DNA of 9,319 nt from Candidatus Methanophagaceae archaeon (lineage in GTDB: Archaea > Halobacteriota > Syntropharchaeia > Alkanophagales > Methanospirareceae): NCBI GenBank assembly GCA_013374505.1, contig QENJ01000233.1, forward strand, positions 1 through 9,319, read 5' to 3'. Below, piece by piece: positions 1-6,948 of the stretch (the first letter of the stretch is position 1; the number at the start of each line of letters is the position of its first letter). A program made the position numbers and the translations under genes. The notes under the pieces were generated by a model. The model made no database searches, was not told the origin of the DNA, and saw nothing but the letters and a program-made list of their open reading frames with translations.

Positions 1-240
1 CAGCTCACATTTCCGGTGGAATCGAGATTCATTCACTTTTAGGATGCACAGGTATAATTTGTGGGTAGAACGAGCGTAAATATACAAAAGAATACTTCAT
101 GGCTATGGATCTCAGGTTGGATTAGGAAGTATGTTATTTGGTTCTCCTAGAATTCTCTTTCAAAGAAATTTAAAAATTGGAAAGTGGTTCCTACTTATAT
201 CACTAGAAAATTCGATTGTGCCATACAGTATAACTTCTCC
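1..240. other. Left-edge region without a confident gene
   Basis: No convincing gene is visible. An open frame enters from the left edge and ends at a TAG at 66-68; its last residues read GGIEIHSLLGCTGIICG. It could be the C-terminus of a plus-strand gene cut by the window edge, but I recognise no family and 22 codons are too few to decide. The rest is AT-rich and stop-rich in all frames. A short Met-initiated frame starting at 131 has no family resemblance and no ribosome binding site, and it runs into the dispersed repeat, so I do not call it. Confidence 0.3.
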
Positions 241-252
241 CTATTTAAGACT

Positions 253-313
253 CAGATTTACACAGATTTACACGGATTTGAGTTCTTCTGCGTTAATCAG
301 CATTAATCCGTGT
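253..313. repeat. Dispersed CAGATTTACAC-type repeat with hairpin potential
   Basis: Two tandem 10-base units (cagatttaca then cagatttaca) run into ACACGGATT at 270-278, which is exactly inverted as AATCCGTGT at 305-313. The loop contains GTTCTTCTGCGT (282-293), and the same 12-mer recurs on the same strand at 1360-1371. The sequence resembles the dispersed ACGCAGATTTACGCAGA family seen again at 1166-1189. It overlaps the tail of the neighbouring transposase remnant. Function is unknown; a non-autonomous mobile repeat or a transcription-end element are both possible. Confidence 0.6.
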
Positions 314-481
314 CAATAATTGATTTTAGTTTGTTTATCCCTCTGCACCCATTTACCTACGCTGTCTTTGCTTGCAAATAAATGACCTGCTATTTTACGT
401 TTACTCCAACCTTTATCGTGCAGCTTTCTTGCGTTTCAGGATTAATAATCCTTTCTTCATTTCGGACACTCCCATACTCAT
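313..481 (-). pseudogene. Decayed transposase N-terminus (HTH remnant)
   Basis: On the minus strand an ATG at 481 opens MSMGVSEMKKGLL and soon stops. A different frame then continues as ARKLHDKGWSKRKIAGHLF followed by ASKDSVGKWVQRDK, ending at a TGA at 313-315. The pattern R-L-x-x-G-W-S-x-R-x-IA-x-x-L-x-x-S-x-x-[ST]-V-x-x-W is the helix-turn-helix typical of the DNA-binding N-terminus of transposases. At least one frameshift separates the start from the HTH, and no catalytic domain follows because the frame ends in the adjacent repeat. I cannot assign the IS family; IS630-type and other HTH-bearing families remain possible. It is a relic and should not be expressed as a functional protein. 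Confidence 0.6.
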
Positions 482-880
482 GACTTTTTTGCATATAAAA
501 GTGTCCTAGTTCTATATTAAACTTAACCCCTAACAATCCGGTATTCAAAAAATGAGCGCGAAGTTTTAGCTAATTTTGGGTGAACATTTGAAACGAAAGT
601 CCAAAACGAAAAAACGGAATTCGCATTCGTCTGGATGGTTTTTACAGGCCATGACTTTTACCAGGGTAGTTTTTGCCACATGAAGTGAGTTTATTGGTCG
701 TTTGTACTTGTGTGTGGCGGACTGTTAATCTTCGACCACAGATTGCGCACTGCACCCACCTTTTCTCGGAAACGCCAGATGAATGCGAGTTTTCATTCTG
801 CATTTTTATAGCGAATGACAATCGCTTTGGCTTCAGATATAAAGTTAAGAATGGATATAAAAATAAACAATACGTTATAC
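482..880. other. Gene-free stretch between transposase remnant and zinc-ribbon gene
   Basis: About 400 bases lie here without a supportable gene. A plus-strand open frame beginning at 673 uses a TTG start, has no ribosome binding site, has low-complexity composition and overlaps the real zinc-ribbon gene in another frame, so it is treated as chance. The only structure I see is the long inverted repeat with arms 618-634 and 775-791. Confidence 0.5.
618..791. repeat. Long-range inverted repeat, 17-bp arms
   Basis: The left arm AATTCGCATTCGTCTGG (618-634) matches the reverse complement of the right arm CCAGATGAATGCGAGTT (775-791) at 15 of 17 positions. The arms are separated by 140 bases. The enclosed sequence contains no gene. 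The layout fits the ends of a small non-autonomous element or a degraded insertion sequence. I see no obvious target duplication just outside the arms, so this stays a structural observation. Confidence 0.45.
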
Positions 881-888
881 TTTATATA
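881..888 (+). promoter_or_regulatory. Archaeal TATA box for the zinc-ribbon gene
   Basis: The sequence TTTATATA centred near 884 fits an archaeal TATA box. Transcription is expected about 25 bases downstream, near 909-911. That leaves only about 6 bases before the ATG at 917, so the mRNA would be essentially leaderless. This agrees with the absence of a Shine-Dalgarno sequence there, and it is the main reason for choosing the 917 start. Confidence 0.55.
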
Positions 889-916
889 CACAAAAACGTT
901 AATTGTATTAACCAAA

Positions 917-1123
917 ATGCCGGGAAGGGAAGAAACAGCCGAAGAAAGAAGGGAAAGGTGGATGGCCAAGGAAGCCGAAAAAGCGGTTGAGGGTGGCAGG
1001 AAAGTAAAGAAAATCAAGTGTTCAAAATGTGGGCAAGAACTCGATGAATTTGTAGATGTTCGGGGAAGAACTCTTTGCTTTGACTGTTATGCGATGGAAG
1101 AGGAAAGATTTTCAATACCGTAA
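917..1123 (+). CDS. Small zinc-ribbon protein (CxxC-x15-CxxC)
   Basis: A 68-residue protein. Residues about 1-35 are highly charged and probably helical (MPGREETAEERRERWMAKEA). The C-terminal half carries CSKCG and, 15 residues after the second cysteine, CFDC, giving a four-cysteine zinc-binding knuckle pair of the zinc-ribbon or treble-clef kind. No catalytic motif or membrane segment is present. Related small CxxC-CxxC proteins are common in archaea and bacteria and mostly uncharacterised; nucleic-acid or protein binding is the usual guess, and I assign no specific role. An upstream in-frame extension exists (ATG at 815 or 851), but its sequence is AT-driven, and the TATA box at 881-888 lies inside it, supporting the 917 start. 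The gene stands alone, with no operon partner. Confidence 0.7.
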   Translation: MPGREETAEERRERWMAKEAEKAVEGGRKVKKIKCSKCGQELDEFVDVRGRTLCFDCYAMEEERFSIP

Positions 1124-1435
1124 TTAACGGAATACGTTATTGGGACGAGCTCAAAAACCTATTCAGGACGCAGATTTACGCAGAAAAATATTCCGAAGTA
1201 TCAAATGCCTTACGTTTAACTTCCCGTTTCGCGCCAAAATTAATATCACCATTGCAATCTCATAAACCTTTTCCAGAAAACCATAACCCAATTTATTATA
1301 AACTCGATAGAAGAACTCTCATCCGTCAATTCCTTATATTAAAAATCATGATTATCTGCGTTCTTCTGCGTCCGATTATCAAATTTTATTCTTTCTTGTC
1401 ATTTTATTCGCTACGCGATGCCATATTAGTTTTGC
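1124..1435. other. Intergenic region between two convergent genes
   Basis: About 310 bases separate the 3' ends of the zinc-ribbon gene and the substrate-binding-protein gene. The region holds a weak stem just after the first stop (TAACG at 1126-1130 pairing with CGTTA), the repeat pair at 1166-1189 and 1353-1372, and a T-rich plus-strand run around 1381-1410. That run could serve as a U-tract terminator for the plus-strand transcript. I see no gene; a plus-strand open frame from 1252 runs antisense into the binding-protein gene and has no support. Confidence 0.5.
1166..1372. repeat. Dispersed-repeat pair in inverted orientation (ACGCAGA motif)
   Basis: GGACGCAGATTTACGCAGA begins at 1166. 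In the opposite orientation, ATCTGCGTTCTTCTGCGTCC lies at 1353-1372; its reverse complement, GGACGCAGAAGAACGCAGAT, shares the GGACGCAGA and ACGCAGA blocks with the left copy. The two copies bracket about 160 bases of AT-rich sequence. They belong with the copy at 253-313. The bracketed unit of about 207 bases could be a MITE-like element or a composite of two repeats at the 3' ends of convergent genes. Confidence 0.55.
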
Positions 1436-2623
1436 TTACTCCGAGGGATATACAACATCCAAGTCAATATCAAGATCCAGGAATCGTGCCTGATACTCTT
1501 TGTATATCGTTTTCGGGTCAATATCCTCAAATAGCTCGGGATAGAACCATTTTGCCATGTATAGCACCCCTACAAAGCAGGCAGGTCTGGTTGTAATCTC
1601 ATATGCAATTGCGTAGACTTTTTCTTCCTTCACGGCGGTGACGTCTGCTAAACCAGTACGCTCTTTTAATTCGTCCCTCTTGATTTGCAATGTATCACGT
1701 GGGGCCCATTTGACAATAATCGCAGGATCCTGTGCAAGCAGCCATTCCGCATCTACTTTTGGATATGCCCCTAATAAATCAGCAGCAATGTTATTACCAC
1801 CCGCCAAAAAACATAAGTGATGATGCACAGAGCCTTCAGATGCTGCGTCATATTCCTTAGAGTACTCGAAATACACTTTGGGCTTCCTAGCCTCTGAGAA
1901 TACTTCTAATCGGCCTTCGATTGTTTCCATATGCCCACGATAGAACTTAATGAACTCTCCTGCCTCTTCCTCTTTGTCCAGGAGGTATCCCAGTTTATTC
2001 AGTTCTTCTTCTAAAGTTACAGGATCAGTGAACACCATACGAATGACTTTGATGTTCTCAGGGAGCAAATCATCTACCTTTTCTGGTGCGGGGAATTTCT
2101 CACATGTTAATATGACATCTGGCTCAAGTGCGATTATCGCTTCAAGATCCGGCTCCCATAAACTCCCTATGGATGGTACTTTGCTTAGCACAGGGAAATA
2201 AAACTCATCTTTTGTTATGGCGCTGGAAACGCCAACAACTCGCTCTTTTGCGTTCACTATTCGTATTACGTCACCATAAGTAGCGGAAAAAACGATTAGC
2301 CGGTTTATTGGTTTGTATATCGTCACCGACCCACCCGTGGAATCCGTAATATGTCGTGGGTAGTGCGGATAATAACTCGCAGATTCACGCAGTTCTTCTG
2401 AAGAGAGATGACCCACTCGCTCACCTAAATATTCTGCTCTAAGATACTGCATGATCTCATTGGCAAGTACTTCTCTCGCTACGTCTTCTTTATTTGAAGG
2501 TACGCTGCTACTAGGTTGTTCTTGCGCCACAGCAGGCATTACTGCCAACAGTAAACAAGAAGCGCTAAACACCAGTACTATATTAAGCAGATTAAGACGA
2601 GATAAAGTTCTATTTCCCTTCAC
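1436..2623 (-). CDS. ABC-transporter substrate-binding protein, FepB/BtuF-like
   Basis: A 395-residue extracytoplasmic binding protein of the class III (PBP2_8-type) fold, which delivers ferric-siderophore, haem or cobalamin-like substrates to a FecCD/BtuCD permease. Residues 1-33 form a Sec signal (basic NRTLSR, hydrophobic core, AVA before Gln34), and there is no lipobox cysteine. Residues 45-95 form an extra helical segment. The binding domain (about 100-385) starts with TDSTGGSVTIYKPINRLIV and includes the family signature EPDLEAIIALEPDVIL (157-172). AGGNNIAADLLGAYPKVDAEWLL (split here: AGGNNIAADLL, then GAYPKVDAEWLL) is also typical of methanogen iron-type binding proteins. HHH at 267-269 is an unusual possible metal or haem ligand. 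The start is a GTG behind a GGAG; an ATG 7 bases upstream is out of frame and stops after six codons. No permease or ATPase is adjacent, so the substrate cannot be fixed; iron or a corrinoid is my inference. Confidence 0.85.
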   Translation of the reverse strand: MKGNRTLSRLNLLNIVLVFSASCLLLAVMPAVAQEQPSSSVPSNKEDVAREVLANEIMQYLRAEYLGERVGHLSSEELRESASYYPHYPRHITDSTGGSVTIYKPINRLIVFSATYGDVIRIVNAKERVVGVSSAITKDEFYFPVLSKVPSIGSLWEPDLEAIIALEPDVILTCEKFPAPEKVDDLLPENIKVIRMVFTDPVTLEEELNKLGYLLDKEEEAGEFIKFYRGHMETIEGRLEVFSEARKPKVYFEYSKEYDAASEGSVHHHLCFLAGGNNIAADLLGAYPKVDAEWLLAQDPAIIVKWAPRDTLQIKRDELKERTGLADVTAVKEEKVYAIAYEITTRPACFVGVLYMAKWFYPELFEDIDPKTIYKEYQARFLDLDIDLDVVYPSE

Positions 2624-2633
2624 TCTTCATCTG

Positions 2634-2637
2634 CTCC
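2634..2637 (-). promoter_or_regulatory. Shine-Dalgarno GGAG selecting the GTG start
   Basis: On the minus strand AAAGGAGC precedes the binding-protein start, with 10 bases between GGAG and the GTG at 2623. The ATG at 2630 lies only 3 bases from GGAG and opens a six-codon dead end, so the GTG is the working start. Confidence 0.5.
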
Positions 2638-2675
2638 TTTTTTAGTCATTAGTTTCAGTCATGCACAAAGCGGGT

Positions 2676-2688
2676 TCATATTTTTATC
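2676..2688 (-). promoter_or_regulatory. Possible TATA box for the binding-protein gene
   Basis: The minus strand reads GATAAAAATATGA here. A transcription start about 25 bases downstream (near 2655) would give a leader of about 30 bases containing the GGAG site. The assignment rests only on spacing and composition. Confidence 0.35.
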
Positions 2689-2716
2689 TGCAACACTGTT
2701 ACGGCAGTATCAGTTG

Positions 2717-2751
2717 CCGTTGCGTTAGTATTGACAATGGGTGCGCAACGG
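2717..2751. promoter_or_regulatory. 8+8-bp dyad in the divergent control region
   Basis: CCGTTGCG (2717-2724) is perfectly inverted as CGCAACGG (2744-2751) around 19 bases. A shorter stem, TGGTG (2766-2770) with CACCA (2782-2786), follows. The dyad lies between the two divergent genes and upstream of the predicted binding-protein promoter, a position suited to an operator for a shared regulator. It is also GC-rich against an AT-rich background. The regulator is not in the window. A hairpin remnant with no role is the alternative. Confidence 0.4.
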
Positions 2752-2849
2752 ACTACTAAGTTTCGTGGTGCGGGATGTTAACACCATTGCCTATATTTTA
2801 TTATGCTTTTTGCTCATATATTTATTTAGTATGCCTTTATTTGTATTGA

Positions 2850-2857
2850 TATATAAA
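2850..2857 (+). promoter_or_regulatory. Possible TATA box for the Gate-domain gene
   Basis: TATATAAA sits about 95 bases before the ATG at 2952. It would place the transcript start near 2878-2880 and leave a leader of about 72 bases. No good Shine-Dalgarno precedes the ATG (ggtattaagac), and other AT-rich boxes lie nearby, so this is tentative. Confidence 0.35.
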
Positions 2858-2951
2858 TCTTCAGAACAAAAACAAAATTTGAAACGTCCTTAGAAAAAGC
2901 GATATTATCAAGATTAAATAGTTTGTCGAAATAATTAAACGGTATTAAGAC

Positions 2952-3881
2952 ATGAACATCGTGATTTATTTGGTTACCGCTGCAACTCTCATTACCTTAG
3001 GTGTGATAATTGCGAATCTTATGCTGGAAAGTAACGTGATAAGGAAATTATCACCGTTAATAAAACCTTTTTGTCGTGCTTCAAACTTACCGAAGGAATG
3101 TGCTTTTTCGCTTTTCGCTTCTTTTTTCAATCCTACCACCGGTCAATCCACGCTGGCTGGGTTCTATCGTGAAGGCAAAATCGGCGATAGGGAGACTATA
3201 CTAACGGTGGTGATGTGCACTTTCCCTATTGTCATAGGGGAATCACTGTTAAGAGTGCAAGCGCCCATAGCACTTGTGCTTTTAGGTCCCTACATTGGCG
3301 GTATTTACATTTGCCTAAATCTTTTTTCCGCGTTTCTACAGTCTTCTGCTGCGTTTGTGTATTCGCGATTACGCTTTCCTGTACGAAGGTGTTTCGACAC
3401 GGAGATACAAGTCAATCTCACGGAAACTTCGCGCGATCAAAAACTGAAAACGGCATTAAAAAAAACTGTTACCACGCTGAAGAAGATAATACCGATAATG
3501 GTAGTGTCGTTTTTGATCGTGGATTTACTTTTTGCGCTCGGTGTCATGGACTATATCAGTTCATTCTTTTTCCCTGTCTTGAACCTGTTAGATTTACCGG
3601 GAGCGTGTATAACCGCACTCATAGCGGATTTAGCTCATTTCTCCGCGGGTTACGCTACTGTTGCGGCTTTGATGGCTAAAGGTGTGATAAACGCGAAACA
3701 GGCTATAATAACGCTCCTTATCGGGAGTATGTTGATTACAACTTTGGTCTATCTGAAAATCAGTCTTCCTATGTATATTTCGCTGTTTGGACGGTTGGGC
3801 GTGAAGATGGTAGTTATAAATTATCTGTGCAGTATTGTCGCGAAAGTATTTGTTATTGCTCTTGTGGTTACGTTTATGTGA
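2952..3881 (+). CDS. Gate/nucleoside-recognition-domain membrane protein
   Basis: A 309-residue polytopic protein with about eight hydrophobic segments: roughly 3-25, 82-100, 104-138 (probably two), 178-198, 200-212, 215-240, 250-278 and 284-309. A polar linker at 140-175 divides it into two halves, as in proteins with two Gate (PF07670-like) domains. Typical residues are FFNPTTGQSTLAGFYREGKI (59-78) and TFPIVIGESLLR (90-101), resembling the archaeal family of MJ0871/MJ0880/MJ1556-like proteins; the second half has LIADLAHFSAGYATVAAL. The Gate domain is also found in FeoB and nucleoside transporters, so transport of a small solute or ion is plausible but unproven. From memory, Methanocaldococcus relatives lie near a Fec-type ABC transporter cluster; here too the gene is divergent from a Fec-type binding protein, hinting at a shared role in metal or cofactor uptake. 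Its 3' end converges on hsdR, 55 bases away. Confidence 0.75.
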   Translation: MNIVIYLVTAATLITLGVIIANLMLESNVIRKLSPLIKPFCRASNLPKECAFSLFASFFNPTTGQSTLAGFYREGKIGDRETILTVVMCTFPIVIGESLLRVQAPIALVLLGPYIGGIYICLNLFSAFLQSSAAFVYSRLRFPVRRCFDTEIQVNLTETSRDQKLKTALKKTVTTLKKIIPIMVVSFLIVDLLFALGVMDYISSFFFPVLNLLDLPGACITALIADLAHFSAGYATVAALMAKGVINAKQAIITLLIGSMLITTLVYLKISLPMYISLFGRLGVKMVVINYLCSIVAKVFVIALVVTFM

Positions 3882-3936
3882 AGTTTAGCGCAACTATAAG
3901 AATACCCGCCACCTATCTATTGTTACCAATCGCTAA

Positions 3937-6885
3937 TTAAATTGATTGCAACACATACCCGTCAAACCACTTCTGTTTGAACATTGCATTCACTGCGGGG
4001 TCCATGAGTTTCTTATACAGGTCAATCTTAGTATTAACGAAGCCCCGTAATTCCAAATCCACCACCTTATCGAACTTATACCGGATATTTTCAAGCGTAT
4101 TGTTTGCGTTCATCACATCCCGGAGTTCCTCATTCTCTTCTAACTTAATCTTAATTTGCTCAATATCCACCTTGTCATCATCCGTCAAATTGAGCCCGTA
4201 CGTTTCATTTAGTACGTTAATGATATGAGACAAAAGGTCTATATCATCTTCCGCATGTTGCGATCTTCCATTGGTGATGCCAGATATCTCAGAATCTGTT
4301 TTCGTAAGTGGTAGACCACCCTTAAATGTTTCCTGAATCCTAAACGAATCCAAGTCCACGGCCTCGCGAATTTCAGTAGGAATATGTTTTTCGCGTTTTG
4401 GTAGTTTCCTGTTCAAGTTCTTTACGAACGCATACAATTCTTCCAGCTCCACCGCTTCAAAGGAGATGAGCTGAGAGACAAAACCATACAAACGGATAAA
4501 ACGTTGCAGAATGGACCTGAAGTCCTCGCGTCTGTTTTCGTCCTTTATGTATCTCCAAGCGTTCACAACATTATCCAATATCGGCTGCAGCTTCTCTGCT
4601 TTTTCTTCCGGATTGAAGAATATCAGTGCAAATTCTTTTACCTCTTCTGAGGTATATATTCCAAACAGCTCCAGTTCTGATTGCAGGTCATAGAGTTTGT
4701 TTGGGTCGGTCTCTTCTTCAAGGAACGTGGTCTGATAATATGGCTGAAATGAGTTCTGGATCTCTTCTGCTTCATTCACGAAGTCCAGAACCAACGTATC
4801 GGTTTTACCTCGCATCGTCCTGTCCAGTCTGCTCAGCGTCTGGACTGCATTCACACCGCCCAGCTTCTTATCCACATACATAGTATGCAGAAATGGTTCA
4901 TCGAATCCTGTCTGGAACTTCTCTGCAACAACCAAAATCCGGTATTCCCGTGTCTTGAATGCGTCAGTGATACTGACCCTTGGGGGTAGCCGGTTCAAGC
5001 GGATTTCTGTGTATTCTTCTTCTGTATCAGGGTCTTCAACAGTCCCGGAAAAAGCAACTAGCGGTTTGAAAGGTAGAAATTTATCTGCCATGAGCTTTTT
5101 TAACATCAGGTAATACTTCACTGCATGGAGTCTTGAACGAGTCACAACCATTGCACGACCACGACCCTGAATCGCATTCACAGTTGTCGCCAGAAAATGG
5201 TCTAATATAATTCTGCTCTTCATCTCAATTGCATGAGGCTGCAAATCCACGTATGACGTGAGTAGTTGTACCGCCTTCTTCTTGTCGTATTCTTTATCTC
5301 CTTCTATTTTCTTCACCAGCTTGAAGTAGCGTTTGAACGTTGTGTAATGTTCCAGAACGTCCATGATGAACTCTTCCTCTATCGCCTGCCGCATGGAATA
5401 GATATGGAACGCAACAAACTTACCGTCTGCATTCTTCCGACCAAAGAGTTCCAAAGTCTTGTTCTTTGGCGTTGCAGTAAACGCGAAGTATGAGATATGC
5501 GATTGCCGTCCCCGGGTTCGGATTTCCGTGATGATCGCATCTTCAGGGTCGAACTCGTCCCGGTCCTCTTCTTCCGCATCTTCCAGATTCGCAGATAGCG
5601 CTTTCTTCAAATGCTTCGCGGATTCGCCTGATTGACTGGAATGTGCTTCATCTATGATGACTGCAAACCGGTGTCCCTGTAATTTGGTCATGGCATCGGA
5701 AATAACCGGGAACTTTTGCAGTGTTGTTGTTATTATATCTTTACCATCTTCTAACGCTCGCTTTAGCTCTTCTGAGTTCTTTTCCACCGCTTTTACCACG
5801 CCCGGCGTCTGTTCAAATTGCTTGATATTATCTCGCAGTTGCTTGTCCAGTACTCTGCGGTCGGTAACGACGATGATACTATCAAATAGCCGTTCCTTAT
5901 CCGTATCCTTCTGATATAATCGTGCCAGTTGGTGACATAGCCATGCGATCTCATATGACTTCCCTGACCCCGCGGAATGCTGAACTAGATAGCTATGGCC
6001 CGCACCGTCTATCTTTACCGCGTGCAGCAGTTTTCGGACTAAATCCAACTGGTGGTACCGGGGGAAGACAAAGACCTCTCGCGTGGATTCTATAACACCT
6101 CTGGTCTTGTCCCAATATTTTTCCGTCTTGGTGTGTATATGCAGATAATCGTTGAGCAGGTTCAATAGCGTATCGGGCTGCAAAATGTCTTCCCATAGGT
6201 ACGCGGTCTTGTGCCCGTTAGGGTTAACCGGGTTTTCGGTGTCCTTATTAAACGGCAGGAACCTGGTAATATCGCCTTGCAGTTTGGTGGTCATAAAGAC
6301 CTTTTCATTGCCGACTGCAAAATGTACCAGACAGCGTTTGAACATGAACAGGGGCTCTCGCGGGTCACGATCAGTCTGGTATTGCTTGATTGCATCGTCA
6401 ACTATCTGACCGGTAAGCGAGTTCTTCAACTCCGCTGTGATAATCGGAATACCGTTCAGGAAGATAGTGAGGTCTAACGAGTTCTCGGTCTTCTTGCTGT
6501 ATCTGAGCTGTCGAACAACTGAGAACCGGCTCTTTTCGTATAGTATCTGGTGTTCGGGGTTCATCCCGCTAGCGGGTTTGTAGTATGCCAATTTGAACGT
6601 TGCGCCTCTGTCCTTTATGCCTTTTCGTAATACGTGCAGCGAGCCCTTATTACGGATCTCCTTCGACAATCTGTAACAGAGTTTGTTGGGTGTGTCTGCA
6701 CCGTACTGTAGCTGCAGTTTCTCGTATTCCTTTGGTTGGGTCGCCTGAATGAACCGGATTACCTCTTTGGGAATGAGGCACAGGTCTTTGTCGTAGTCTT
6801 CGGGGCGGCGTTTGTGATAGCCTGAGTTCAGTAGGTGGTCTTCAATATGTTCTTCAAATTTCCTTTCTGTTACTTTTTCGCTCAT
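3937..6885 (-). CDS. hsdR: Type I restriction enzyme, R subunit (HsdR)
   Basis: A 982-residue motor and nuclease subunit of a type I restriction-modification complex. It translocates DNA using ATP and cleaves unmethylated DNA when assembled with HsdM and HsdS. Visible in order: an N-terminal PD-(D/E)xK nuclease with NSLDLTIFLNG (Asp138) and AELKNSLTGQ (Glu152, Lys154); a Q-type RYHQL (276-280); Walker A SAGSGKS (304-310); VIIDEAHSSQSG (DEAH 412-415); FAFTATP (467-473); TGFDEPFLHTMYVDKKLGG (659-677); and QTLSRLDRTMRGKT (682-695), the SF2 helicase motif VI. The C-terminal ~250 residues are helical. Length is normal and all motifs look intact, with no frameshift. No hsdM or hsdS lies in the window; they may be upstream beyond the right edge. 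The ATG at 6885 has a poor Shine-Dalgarno (GGGA, 9 bases away). The gene directly upstream is an IS-broken pseudogene, so expression may depend on the promoter in the 121-base gap. Confidence 0.95.
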   Translation of the reverse strand: MSEKVTERKFEEHIEDHLLNSGYHKRRPEDYDKDLCLIPKEVIRFIQATQPKEYEKLQLQYGADTPNKLCYRLSKEIRNKGSLHVLRKGIKDRGATFKLAYYKPASGMNPEHQILYEKSRFSVVRQLRYSKKTENSLDLTIFLNGIPIITAELKNSLTGQIVDDAIKQYQTDRDPREPLFMFKRCLVHFAVGNEKVFMTTKLQGDITRFLPFNKDTENPVNPNGHKTAYLWEDILQPDTLLNLLNDYLHIHTKTEKYWDKTRGVIESTREVFVFPRYHQLDLVRKLLHAVKIDGAGHSYLVQHSAGSGKSYEIAWLCHQLARLYQKDTDKERLFDSIIVVTDRRVLDKQLRDNIKQFEQTPGVVKAVEKNSEELKRALEDGKDIITTTLQKFPVISDAMTKLQGHRFAVIIDEAHSSQSGESAKHLKKALSANLEDAEEEDRDEFDPEDAIITEIRTRGRQSHISYFAFTATPKNKTLELFGRKNADGKFVAFHIYSMRQAIEEEFIMDVLEHYTTFKRYFKLVKKIEGDKEYDKKKAVQLLTSYVDLQPHAIEMKSRIILDHFLATTVNAIQGRGRAMVVTRSRLHAVKYYLMLKKLMADKFLPFKPLVAFSGTVEDPDTEEEYTEIRLNRLPPRVSITDAFKTREYRILVVAEKFQTGFDEPFLHTMYVDKKLGGVNAVQTLSRLDRTMRGKTDTLVLDFVNEAEEIQNSFQPYYQTTFLEEETDPNKLYDLQSELELFGIYTSEEVKEFALIFFNPEEKAEKLQPILDNVVNAWRYIKDENRREDFRSILQRFIRLYGFVSQLISFEAVELEELYAFVKNLNRKLPKREKHIPTEIREAVDLDSFRIQETFKGGLPLTKTDSEISGITNGRSQHAEDDIDLLSHIINVLNETYGLNLTDDDKVDIEQIKIKLEENEELRDVMNANNTLENIRYKFDKVVDLELRGFVNTKIDLYKKLMDPAVNAMFKQKWFDGYVLQSI

Positions 6886-6903
6886 TTTTTTAGTCCCAAA
6901 TAC

Positions 6904-6925
6904 CGCTTGATTTTCGGTACAAGCG
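6904..6925 (-). promoter_or_regulatory. Stem-loop in the hsdR leader
   Basis: On the minus strand CGCTTG and CAAGCG form a perfect 6-bp stem around a 10-base loop (TACCGAAAAT), 19 bases before the hsdR ATG. If the TATA box at 6949-6956 is used, the transcript would start at about this hairpin, making it a 5'-terminal structure. It could affect mRNA stability or translation; the role is inferred. Confidence 0.35.
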
Positions 6926-6948
6926 CTGCATTTGCCGCTGTTAAAAAC

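Noticed and set aside
131..319. 62-codon plus-strand open frame
   Set aside because: It has no ribosome binding site or family resemblance, and its second half is the dispersed repeat and its hairpin.
673..990. 105-codon plus-strand open frame
   Set aside because: It has a TTG start, low-complexity content, no ribosome binding site, and overlaps the better supported zinc-ribbon gene in another frame.
1252..1596. 114-codon plus-strand open frame
   Set aside because: It runs antisense through the repeat and the 3' end of the clear binding-protein gene, with no protein-like pattern.
2717..2751. Riboswitch for the uptake genes
   Set aside because: Only a simple dyad is visible, with no recognisable cobalamin or other aptamer core, and it lies upstream of the predicted transcription starts.
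3215..3679. 154-codon plus-strand open frame inside the Gate-domain gene
   Set aside because: It is an alternative frame within a gene whose own frame shows ordered membrane segments; the Cys/His/Phe-rich composition is typical of a shadow frame.
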